The notes below the pieces were generated by a model. That model was not told where the DNA came from. It ran no database searches and saw nothing but the letters and a program-made list of their open reading frames with translations. From NCBI RefSeq assembly GCF_003369915.1, contig NC_046676.1, positions 5,022,001 through 5,086,000 on the forward strand: 64,000 nucleotides of DNA. Direction: 5' to 3'. A program made the translations under genes and the position numbers. Positions 53,517 through 64,000 of the stretch are shown here, piece after piece. Origin of the DNA: Drosophila miranda (lineage: Eukaryota; Arthropoda; Insecta; Diptera; Drosophilidae). Numbering within the stretch: position 1 is the stretch's first letter; every line of letters begins with the position of its first letter.

Positions 53517-56500
53517 AAGGGGAAATGGAAATGGCAAACAACGAAATACTTTCACCTGCTGCTCCAGACGATTCAATTAAATGCAATTCGCACGCACACA
53601 TGGGACTGCCTGGGGTTCGGGCGCTCCTGTCCTGTCACGGCGCCTTCTCTCGTTTGAAAAATAGATTTCTAAAACGTTTAAGCTGCTGCATGTGTCTTGA
53701 ATTTTAAACTGCTGTACGGCACACCCCCACACCCCCGCCCGCCCTCTCCATAAACATATTAAAATTGCGCCAAGGTAGGATGCAAGCTAGACAGCCACCC
53801 CCAGGACTCGGGACCCAGGACGGACCCACCCTGATATGCTCCCGGAGCATATGCCTGGGCCGCCAAATAGCACAAACGTGACCAAAGTTTTTGTGACTCT
53901 TTGTGCATTGTTGGCAGGCGATCATTTATCTTAAATGCCAGGCCATGGATACGGGGCCCCAGGCTGGAGCTGGGGAATGGAGTTGGGTGCTCCTTTGTGC
54001 GGTGCTAACGTCTTCTCTCTTATTTTTCTGGGGCTCTCGGTAGGCAGGCCGGTTGCCTGGCAGCCAGCAGAGGAAGTTTTCGAAGGTGCACGCGGACGGC
54101 CTAATAAGGAGCCACGACGAACGATGAACGATGAACGATGGAATTCATGATTCTAAGCAGCTTTGCGGGCAGGACAACCCAGATCCCAGGGATATGACCA
54201 GCTCTTAATGGGCGAGCTGGGGTCAAGGCTTGAGTGAAATGGAAATTGCACAGTTGAAAGGAAAAGTTTCTGTTCCCCACCAAAGAAAAAGTTTATTCAT
54301 CGATTGGAAGTGAATTTCCAACTCAAATATTTAAGTGAAGTATGGTAGGGAGGGAGGGCTTTTATACACTCGTTCTTCCAGAAAAGAAATCAAACTTATA
54401 TTGAAGTTTGGTTCTTGCACCCTACACTCTTTCTATATTCTATAGCTGGAATGTTCTCATCGTCTTTCTGCTAAGAACTCGACTAAAAGTGTAAGTTTAG
54501 TTCCTGATTTTTCACCCTTTTCTTTAGCTGAAAATCTCCCCCTCCAATTTGAAACATTTCTATGCAAAATCACATAGTTTCTCCCCTCCACATTTGCATC
54601 GCAGCTGAGGCTCGTAAAACTTTTTGACAAAACAATTACGGGGCATGCAGAGACAAACAAACAATGTATAGCCACTCCACTACGGACCTTTCTCTTTAGT
54701 TGTGCGAATCCTTAAACGAATATAACCCCCTTTTTCTTGCCTTTGTTTAAAAGAACTTTTTGAAATTTTTGTTTGTTTGCCCAGCGACTTTGTCTGGCGG
54801 AAGGTTCCGTTCCTGCTCCTTGGACGGATATTAAAATTGCAAAATTTTTTAATCTTTTTTGAGGGAAACGTTTTACATATTCTATAGATTCTGGCGCACG
54901 ACATAATGTCCCTATTGGGTGTTCAGCAGCCTCGCAGGGCATCCCATCGCACGGCATCCCAACGCATCCGGGAGCAGGAGCACATAAGGTTGAATTTATG
55001 TATGTATTCGGGCATCACAATTCCCCATGCCACTCGCATGGCAATAAAAGGAATATCCTGTATAAGGACGTTTCCTTTCAACCAACACCCAATCGCAGCC
55101 AGTTCCAGCTCCAGCTCCATCTCCATCTCCAACTCCAGCTCCAGGAGCAGCCCCAGCCAGGAGCTCCGTCTGCTCCTGTTTCTGGCTGGGAAAAGTTTTT
55201 TGTCCTTGCCGATGCCAGCAACGTAAAATTTTTATAGACACGTAGGTGAGTGAGGGAACCGGAACCCAGTCCTAGTCTGAATGTGTGTGCGTGTGTCCCT
55301 GTGTGTGGGAGGATGCTTAAATCCCAGTTTACTACTTTAGGTGTTTACCACACAAAAGGCCAGAAGCGGAAGGCGGAAAGCGGGAATCCCATCCTCGAGC
55401 AATCGTCGAATTATGCAGAAGAAGTTGAGACCAAGTTGGGACTGAGATTGAGATTGTTTCTGGTGCTGCCGCTTGATGAAAGATTTTTATCATGCAAATA
55501 GTTAAGGGGCCGCATGGAGTGGGTGTGGCTGTGGATGTGGCTGTGTGGCATTACTCCTACATTTTATGGGCTCTACTAAATTGGATTTATATCAGCATCT
55601 GCTGCCACCCACCCGCTGAGAGCTTTAGGCCAGAGACAGGGGCACAGGGCGACAGAGGGACAAAAGCAAGTGCCAGACAAAAGTTTGTCGCATTTATCAC
55701 TCGATGGCTTGGGAAATATGTTTTAATCATATTTATAGCGTGGAAAAGTTGCTCAGCCTTGTCCGGGGGCCGGGCGTGACCATGCCCACTTAACTTATTG
55801 ACATTTGACCTCTGTGAAAGCCCCCGAAAAACGAATGTCTAACGAATCAAGCCGAAATCGTTGCTGCCCCAATACAAAGGAAGTAAGAGAAGAGTGAGAG
55901 GGGCTGCCTGACTGGGGGTAATCCTGCGCGTGCTGCGGTGTGCTCGCGGCATTGTCCTGCTTCGAGTCCTGATCCGAGTCCTGCTGCTGGTCCCCCGCCA
56001 CTATCTAATTTATTTTCCTGCTGCGTATTTGCATTCGACTCCTGCTTGTTGTTCATTTAGAGCATCTTCCATCATTTGTTGCTCTCGGCCTTAACAATTT
56101 TTCCCATTGTCGATACTTTCCCGGGCCATTCCCTTCCGATTTCCTGCCCATTCGTCCCATCCTCGGGCTGTTGTTGTTTGCCATTGACGATGATGATGGC
56201 ATTATTATGTGTTGGCCCCCTGTTCGCTTTTCCACCGCTCGCCTTTTTCCTGCCTTTTCCCCCCATTTGGCATTGGCATTACTTCCGCTTCCGCTGGCAG
56301 TGGCGGGCCTTGTAAAACTTTTCCTTTTTCGGTTTTCCTTTTGACATTTTTCATTAAAATGAATTTCTTCTCTCGTTTTTTTGTGGGGGGCCCAAGTGAA
56401 TTATGTGTCACGATGTAGCAGCTTCCTGAAATTAGAATTCTTGATAATTTATGTTTGATTTTATTGAATTTTAATGATTTCGTAAGGTAATAGGATTTGC

Positions 56501-59500
56501 ATTTCATTAATTGAGATTGGGTTTCATAATTTAAATTCATGAAAATTGCAATAATGAAATAGCGTGGCTATTGGTTAACAAATTACCTAATATTTCGCAT
56601 TATTTACCATAATATTTTTCCTTTATATTCAGTGAAAATATTTAGCGAAATATTTTTAGTGCAACAACAAAATCTGGTTTTGTGGTACAACAGATGTCAA
56701 TGCGATTTTCAATATTTAAAATGAATTTTCTCTGTCAATTTCATTCAGTATTTTCCATTTCTCTTGCCAAAAATATTTACAAAATGAATTTGCCAGAACC
56801 AACAACTGTTCAACAAAAATAGCTTTGATTTGTTATTTATTTCTGTTGGTTTTGTGTAATTTTTTGGCAACATAACCAAAGGGCAAGTCTCACATGGCGT
56901 ATGAGCAATTAAGGGATTACATCGACTGACTGCCAATTAATGTGGAAATTATTTATTCAGCTGTGAAATGTTCTGCGGCTCATTATTGGCTTTCGGGGCA
57001 TTTAAATTGCATTTACATTTCCCGCTGACCGCACAGAATGTTATTTTACGGCTAATTGATCGGAGAAGAGAAAATACTCAGTAGTCGATGGAACTTTGAG
57101 AATTTAATGCTTTAAGTTGCGGCTCCCCCGCTCTCGGTGTGTGGGGGTGACTGCTCCCCAGTGCTGCTGTGCCCCCCAATCACCGGGGGAAACATGTGCT
57201 GACCACTGAACCATCCAGAATTTATGCACTGCACCGGGTGCCCAGTCGGAAGGGGGGAGGCACCGGAAACTAACTGCGCGCTTTTCTGGTTTTCTGGTTT
57301 AGGCAAATGGAATATTTAATTAAAACATTCGCAGACAACACCAGACCCAAGCAGCGGGCACCAGGCACCAGGCACCAGGCACCAGTTGGCACCTGCAACC
57401 CAGGTGGAGTACTCGCAATTTGCGGTTCAAACGAACATGGGTCTGGGGCGGAGTGTCCATCTGCATTCCGCCCCTTTCGAAAAATTTGTTATTGCATTTA
57501 TGGATACACGTGTGTATGTGCAGGAACAGGGGCAATAACATTTAAATTTTATGCTGGCTAGGCTTTCAACGCCTTGCAAGCGATGACGACAAGGAGGAGG
57601 ATGACGATGACGATGGCGGTGATGGCAATGATGATGATAGCGATGATGTTGCCTAAGACGACTCTTTGGTACAATAAAATTGTGACCATAAAATTATATT
57701 GTCCAGGCCGGGGCAGCGGCAGCGGCAGCGGCAGCTTGCCCCTGACTTGAACTCGGACTTGCCACCAATCCAGACAATCCCCTTCTGGCTTAGGCCTCAT
57801 CGTGTGTGTGTCCGTGTGTGAGTGCTTGTATTTTTATTATGCTAATAATGGTCTGAATGCCAGGCCTTTTACTGCCAGCCCAGCCGCAGCTTCGACATCG
57901 ACTTGACTCCGAGTGCGTTGTGCCCCCGAAAGTAGGCAGTGGCTGGGGCAGGGGCAGCGGTAAAATCACGGCCAAGTGGCTGCTGACTCGAGCTCTTTTA
58001 CTACAGTTTAATAAAGCCGCATCCAAATTTATGGTCATTTAAATGTATATACGCACATATTCTTTTATTATTTATAGCCGAACAGCTGCTTCACAGATTT
58101 AGGCTGAAATGCGAATAAATATGAGTGGCTTTCTGAAGTATTTCGAAGGCCCAGAGATGATAATGTGTCAGTTGGCTTAGGTGGGATTTGCTCGGGCGAG
58201 AGGGATGAAATCTTCTCCCAAAACATTATTCATAAGGGAGGGAAGGACGACTTTGACAGTAAGAGTTATCGTTCAGTGGAATACCTCTCCTAAACAAGAC
58301 AAGTCCTAAACATCGCTGTCTTGCATTCAAAACATGGCAATGTAAACCCAATCAGCGTACCAAATGTGCTTAATTATTCGAACACACAACGCGAGTACTA
58401 ATGGAGCTCTCTACCACTGCCACCAAGCCAACGCGTTGTTGAGTCAAGCGTTTGACGTCATTTGTATTAACAGTTAATTTCAATAATGACGCCCACACGT
58501 TCCCCACACACACACACACACACAGACACACGTGATGCCAAGTAGTCGGCATCCTGTTTCTGTAATGAAGTCCTAATGCCTTTGCCGGGCTTTCATGTTG
58601 TGGCACAGCCAGCCTGACAGCCGCCCGACAGCCGCCCGACAAGTACACGTGTCAACACCAGGGGCGGGGCGGGGAGGATGTACGTAGCCGCATCGCGGTG
58701 TGGGTGGTGTGGCACGGGGCGTGGCGCCACAGCCAAACATGTCAAGATTTATGTCTTGGCTCATTAGGAAGCTAATTTGTCATGTGTTCTGCGTTGCATT
58801 GAGCGTGTAAGCCGGCGAGACTTTAAATTTTTCAACACTTTAATTGAAAATCTCCCTCGCATTCCACCGCTCACCCATCCGCAGCGGCGGAAAGGGAAAC
58901 TCTCGCTCAAAGGAAAAGGGCGGGGGGGTCCCAAATAAGATGCCCAAATTGCCAAACTTTGTTTGCCAGCAATGCAGGGATTAACTGTATTTAACTGCCA
59001 GGCAGCAGGAGCTGAAAGAAAAAAGCTGTACTAGAGCCCTCCTCGGGATAGCCGAAAATTCCACTTGGCTAATTTATGGGGGACCACCCGGGCACGCCCT
59101 TACCCCTTTCGCTTTCGACAGAAAAGAAGGAAGAAAAGCGAAAGTTAAACGGAGTGGAAGTCGGGGTCTTAGCAGTGCATAAATCTTAAACCGCAAGGAA
59201 TGAAGCGACCGTAAAGCGGATTACTTTTCCGTGCACTGAAACAATTTATTTTATTACGATTTCCCTGGCTCGGGCGTATTTTTTGTTCGTTCATTTCCCC
59301 TTCCTGGTTTCCTGGTGTCCCTCCGGGTCGTAGGCGTGTCTGCGTTGACAGTTTTAAAACAAAAGTTGTCTACTTTGCATTTTGCTTAAATATTCACAGG
59401 ACTCGTCTCAGTCCGGGAACACTTCCCGACTGCATCCTGACAGTTTCCCCGGTTGCAGTCGGCAGTGGAAAAGTTTGCGTGCAACTTTTATTTGCTCAGC

Positions 59501-59719
59501 TGGAAAAGGGCGTCTAATTGCTTTGGCTGTGCGAATTTCACATCATCGGTAGTCGGTAATAAGCGTGAACCGAGACTGAACTATGGGGTAAATAGATGTG
59601 GTTAAGGGTCGAAAGAGTTGGCTGAGGAAAAACGGGAGTGAGACACTAATAAATCGAATGTCCGTTCTGCTTAAGCTCGGAATAAAAATAAAACCAGTAT
59701 GAGTGCTGTCTTACTTTAT
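53517..59719. other. Non-coding DNA with simple repeats
   Basis: Contents include CAGCTCCAGCTCC-type repeats at 55100-55145 and a GCACCAG-type repeat at 57357-57385. A (GATGAC)n-like tract is at 57580-57650, (GGCAGC)n at 57712-57735, and (CA)n at 58505-58522. An AT-rich segment is at 56400-56960. No exon could be supported; it may be a long intron or intergenic region. Confidence 0.5.
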
Positions 59720-60870
59720 TATACCCGATACTCAAAATGAGTATTGGGGTATATTAGATTTGTGGTAAAAGTGGATGTGTGTAACGTCCAGAAGGAATCG
59801 TTTCCGACCCCATAAAGTATATATATTCTTGATCAGCATCAATAGCCGAGTCGATTGAGCCCTGTCTGTCTGTCCGTCTGTCCGTCCGTCCGTCCGTCCG
59901 TCCGTCCGTCCGTCCGTCCGTCCGTCCGTCCGTCCGTCCGTCCCCTTCAGCGCCTAGTGCTCAAAGACTATAAGATCTAGAGCAACGATGTTTTGGATCC
60001 AGACTTCTGTGATATGTCACTGCTACAAAAATATTTCAAAACTTCGCCCCGCCCACTTCCGCCCCCACAAAGGACGAAAATCTGTGGCATCCACATTTTT
60101 AAAGATACGATAAAACCAAAAACGCAGAATCGTAGAGGATGACTATATGTTCTAGAGTGTAAAATCTGAACCAGATCGTATAATTATTATAGCCAGAATC
60201 AAGAAAACAATTTCATTCTTTCTCGCTCTGTCTCTCTCTAACACACAGGTTTCATGGTCGGCTTTGCCAATTGCAAAATATGAGTTCAAGGATCTCAGAA
60301 CGTATAAGAGCCAGAGCAACCACATTTGGTATCCACACTCCTGTGATATCGGACCTTGACCGTTTCGTGTCCAAATTTCGCCACACCCCCTTCCGCCCCC
60401 GCAAAGGACGAAAATCTGGGGCATCCACAAATCTCAGAGACTATTAAGGCTAGAGTAACCAAATTTGGTATCCGCACTTCTGTTAGATCTCACTATAAAA
60501 CGTATATCTCAGAATTTCGCCCCACTCTTTTCCGCCCCCACAAAGGACGAAAATCTGTTGCATCCACAATATTGCACATTCGAGAAAACTAAAAACGCAG
60601 AATCATAGATAATGACCATGTCTATCAGATGGCTGAATCTGGATCAGATCGGATCAGATCATTTTTATAGCCAAAAGGAACAAGTCAATTTGCACTGGCT
60701 ACGCAGCCCCCGACGTCACGCTCAGACTGATTTTCTGTCTCTCTCGCACGCACTCCTTGTCGTGTCGTTTAATATTAGCGGCGTCTGCCGGAGGAGAGCC
60801 ATACTGACTTAGTATCGGGTATAACTGCAGAGTTGCGGTCTCCGCAGCAACTCACAACGTTCCCCCTCGT
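59720..60870 (+). mobile_element. DINE-1 copy 6, with expanded CCGT tract
   Basis: This is a full-length copy. The TATACCCGATACTC 5' end is at 59720. A long uninterrupted (GTCC)n run (59878-59943) is the longest of the six copies. Three AAAGGACGAAAATCTG modules, the hairpin and the GTTCCCCCTCGT 3' end follow. It is inserted in the 3' end of a candidate secreted-peptide gene, apparently at an A/T dinucleotide without duplication. Confidence 0.95.
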
Positions 60871-61026
60871 TTTATACCTATTCTTACGTTCGCAGCATGG
60901 TAATTTGTGGACACACAATGGCTGTTGCGGCTTACATTCGCAGCATGGACTTTCGAAAGCAGATCCCGCAGGAGCTAGTGCAGAGAGTAGAGCTCCAAAA
61001 AGCACCAGAGTAGGCCAGAAGTACAT
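60775..61026 (-). CDS. Candidate small cysteine-rich secreted peptide, 3' end replaced by DINE-1
   Basis: On the minus strand the ATG at 61026 (context TTAACCATG) encodes a convincing signal peptide of about 23 residues ('MYFWPTLVLFGALLSALAPA' then GSA). A Cys-rich mature part has pattern CC-x-C-x6-C-x5-CC. Two near-copies of the coding unit CCATGCTGCGAA[T/C]GTAAG indicate an internal duplication. After residue 52 the frame enters DINE-1 and ends at 60775, giving 83 residues. Removing DINE-1 at the inferred A/T junction yields two more residues, then TAA, for 54 residues. No similarity was recognised; size and pattern recall secreted reproductive or defence peptides, which is speculation. I cannot tell whether it is expressed. 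Confidence 0.45.
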   Translation of the reverse strand: MYFWPTLVLFGALLSALAPAGSAFESPCCECKPQQPLCVHKLPCCERKNRYKTRGNVVSCCGDRNSAVIPDTKSVWLSSGRRR

Positions 61027-64000
61027 GGTTAATGACTCGTATCTGCTAAACGTTTCGAAACAGTAAAATACCTTAAAATGCGTGGACAATTTCATTAGCC
61101 ACATACCCAACTCGGTATACCTGTTCTACGGACAGTCACCGTCTGCTCAACAATCCAGGCCCTTCCAGAAACTGCAAATGAGATATGATACGTATGATAT
61201 GTGTTGAGAACAATCGAACAGGGATAGTTTATCCAGCGGATACGCATCTCAAGGTTATCTCGCCTGTGTGTTTGCCTCATGCTGATTGCTTTCTTATGTT
61301 TGGCTCCTCTTCCTGCTCCTCCTCTGAGCCCACCAACTGTTGGCATTCGACTTCAGCATTCGACTCAGGCTAAAGACTTCACGGACCAGACCACGCCAGA
61401 ATCCTCATGACTTACAACAGGATGGCACGCATGCCACAGGGGCAGGGCAACGAAGGGGAAGGAATGGATAGGGAAAAACATTGGCAATTGTGATATCTTT
61501 TAGCAGAAACGACGTGTCGACAGGCAGACAACGGAGCGATAAGATATGCCCCATCTATTCAGTCAAAGCGCCAAAAGAGGGCCAAAATATCAACCTGTCT
61601 TTGGGCTTCAGGTGCTTTGGTGCCAAGCTGAGAAAAATTTACGCTAATCTGCTGGCAACACGCCACAGAGTTGCAAGTTCCTTTGGCCAACAATTCATTA
61701 GCATTAGCCGACCGGCCGGAGGGGTAGAGACACGGACACGGACACGGACATGTGTTGTGACGCTGCGGACAATGCAAATGCGAATGTGAATGCGATGGGA
61801 TGGCGATGCCACGGCGAGAAGCATTTGAACAAGCGCATAATTGCCAGGGAATTTACGATAATGTTTTAAATTAAAAAGGATGTTCGCCCAGACATCCCGA
61901 CCATCCTCTCTGTCCCATCCATTCATTTTTTGTGTGTGTGTCGAGTGCCACGGAGGAGTGGAGTGGAGTCGAGTCGAGTCGAGTCGCCTCGCTGGAGTTG
62001 GAGTTGAGTTGGCATTAAAACATCTTGACGCAATTTCTGCGATAAGTCGACAGCAACGAGCCAACGAGAGAACCCAAGGCAGAAATAATGGCTGGATTAT
62101 GTACGAGCCATGTCGCTGTTGTTGCTGTTGCTTCATGGCTCCACGGCTCCTCGGCCCTGGCCATGGTCATGTCTACAGCAAAGATCATGTCGAGAGCGAG
62201 CATGGCCGGGATAAATCAAGGCCCAGAGCAGGCCTGGGCTGTGTGAGCTTGTGTGCCTCAGCCTAAAAGGTGTTAAAACTATTTTTGTAAATTTAATGTG
62301 CGATAAAAGAAATGAAAATTCAACAGGTTGCAGGAGAAGAGAAGCGCGCTGCAGAAAGCCATTTCAGAAACGTGACGAATGCACTGCGAGATGTATCTGC
62401 CGTTTAAGCCAACATTTGACCGGCGTCCTGGTGGGAAAGCGTTGACTTTTGGCCCGGCCCGGGATGGTCCGGCCGGAAATGCGAAATGCAAAAAGCGATT
62501 TCTGGAGCATTTAATGACCGTCATTAAATTAGAAGTTAGCCAAAGCAATTTGCTACCTGCAGCTCGGTGGCAGGTGGCGGATGCAGCCGGGCGGCCACCC
62601 AGGGCAGGAGCATCGTCGCTGGCCATTAACATTGTGTTGGCCTAATGAGCCAATCGCCATAAATGGCCAAAAACATTGTGCTCCAAAGCAGCTTGTAAAA
62701 TTAGAAAGCAATTTCAATTGCCCGCTCAAGTATTTGCTCAACATAACATCCGAGGGGCCAGGAGAGCGCCAGGCGCTTGCAGCCACGATGGGAATGTTAA
62801 TGCTTATGTTGTCTTAAATGTTGTGGGCCCGGCCGAAAAGCTCTTATGCTAATCATGGCCATTAACAGTTGAACTTCGCAACGCAACCAGTTTGAGTGTG
62901 TTTGAGTGTGAGTGTGTTTGAAACTGCAAGCAAATCGCTGGCCCTGGCGAGGCATCCATCAAGCTCTGTCTGATCCAGAGCCAGACAGACGAAACACAGA
63001 CCTGTCGCCCCTGTCGGCTTGTCGCCAAGATCGGTGTGTACGTGGACATGGAGGACAGTTCTATCCGATGCTTCACTTCACGGGGCAGAACCGTTAGTGG
63101 CAGTTGATCCAGTTTGTGTGGTGGTGCGACTCCTCCTCCTCCGCTTTCCGCTGCTCCTGCTGCTCCTGCTGCTCCCTTGGCATGTTCAATGTTAATTAAA
63201 ATTAGAAAGCAACGGCTCTTTATTATTATGGCTTAATCGCATTGCATCACCATTAAGCAAGCTTGTTGCTGGTTTTCGCTGTTTTTGTGGCTGGAACAAC
63301 GATTTACACCGTCATCGTCCTAATGGCATAAGAGGTGTTTGGGAATCAATTAAATTCGAGGACAGGAAGAGCTTGAGACTGAAAATCGTATCAAAGAGGA
63401 GGCCTCAGGGAAATTCTCCATTGAAATATGGGGCCCAAACGTTCATCAGATAAACCCAAGCGGATCTGGCCATGTAGCAAGGGCATATACGAGTGTATCC
63501 GAGTTTGTATTATATATCAACAGAAAGAGACTCTTCTCCCATGACGACTTAAGCTGACAGCAGAACCGAACTTGATATTGGTAAATGGGCTTTCAGGCTT
63601 GGCGTAGGGATCCATAGCTTTGTGGCGGCCTAAGCTGGCCAAGGATGTGGGGCTCTAGATAAGGATATTGATTGCAGTTTTTCTCTGCGCATCTGGCAAC
63701 GCTGCAACCTGCTGCCTCTTCCTCTGCTCTCATTAAGCCTCATGCCCAAGAGCAGATATTACATTCTAACCAACGCAAAAGCGAAAAAAAACTTGCACTT
63801 CCAGTAGAAGAACTGGCAGAAGATGCACGCAACAAAGCAAGGGGAAAAATGAAATAAAAAACTCGTTGGCCAACCTGGTCGACTCCCGACTCCCCTCGAC
63901 CGGGCCAGCAGCCCATCCCAGCCCATTCCATTCCATCTCGGCGAATCGGTTGCCCGGCCAGTGCAAAAAGCAAGCTCAACGCGAGCAGAACGCCAGCCCG
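61027..64000. other. Non-coding DNA to the window end
   Basis: No gene was supported. It contains ACACGG repeats (61730-61750), a (GAGTC)n tract at 61965-61986, and a GTTTGAGTGT repeat (62890-62920). Frames are short and mutually overlapping. It has the look of fly intron or intergenic sequence. Confidence 0.5.

Noticed and set aside
61880..62266. 128-codon frame with 'CVECHGGVEWSRVESSR'
   Set aside because: It is driven by the GAGTC repeat and is opposed by an equally long minus frame; no coding evidence.

Overview
The window reads as a Drosophila chromosome, most likely of the obscura group. The evidence is host genes with 55-98 bp introns, an arthropod-type Inr/DPE core promoter, six DINE-1 (INE-1-like) elements, a 297/17.6-type errantivirus, a LOA/Bilbo-type LINE, a BEL/Pao element, Tc1 and Transib transposons, and two tRNA-Thr genes. 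A tetraspanin gene lies on the same side as a Tctex1-type dynein light chain gene; this recalls the Tsp42E neighbourhood of Muller element C (2R of D. melanogaster). That assignment, and the species group, are inference.

Region 1 (1-10.5 kb) is transposons upstream of the tetraspanin gene: a LINE fragment (minus strand), a truncated DINE-1, then a complete 297-like errantivirus with ATAT target duplication. Its 5' LTR is split by a second DINE-1 and its pol is broken by a frameshift.

Region 2 (10.5-31 kb) is a three-exon tetraspanin gene whose 3' side is split by a nested stack. A Tc1-like transposon (11683-23102, TA flanks) contains three independent insertions: a 1.44-kb LTR-like sequence (GGCG duplication), a Transib/RAG1-like transposon (CATTG duplication) that itself contains an intact two-ORF CR1-like LINE, and a DINE-1. 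Next is a LOA-type LINE (23208-30463, 14-bp duplication) that was hit by a BEL-type solo LTR and by a second CR1-like LINE.

Region 3 (30.5-42.2 kb) holds an unassigned 1-kb stretch rich in palindromes and repeats, a possible orphan host exon (about 31760-31824), DINE-1, a BEL/Pao element on the minus strand with its 5' LTR lost, another DINE-1 and another CR1-like LINE fragment.

Region 4 (42.2-64 kb) looks like ordinary euchromatin: a three-exon Tctex1-family gene (45949-46644), two identical tRNA-Thr(AGT) genes on the minus strand, a two-exon coiled-coil gene of unknown function (50006-50879, minus), long non-coding DNA with microsatellites, and a candidate small cysteine-rich secreted peptide (minus strand, ATG at 61026) whose 3' end is interrupted by the sixth DINE-1.

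Most useful results: the order of insertions can be read from restored target sites; one CR1-like LINE has both ORFs open and may be recent; the Transib relic retains its ends, catalytic motifs and target duplication; and the DINE-1 at 60 kb appears to have replaced the stop codon of a small secreted peptide gene. I saw no bacterial-type operon, CRISPR array or rRNA.
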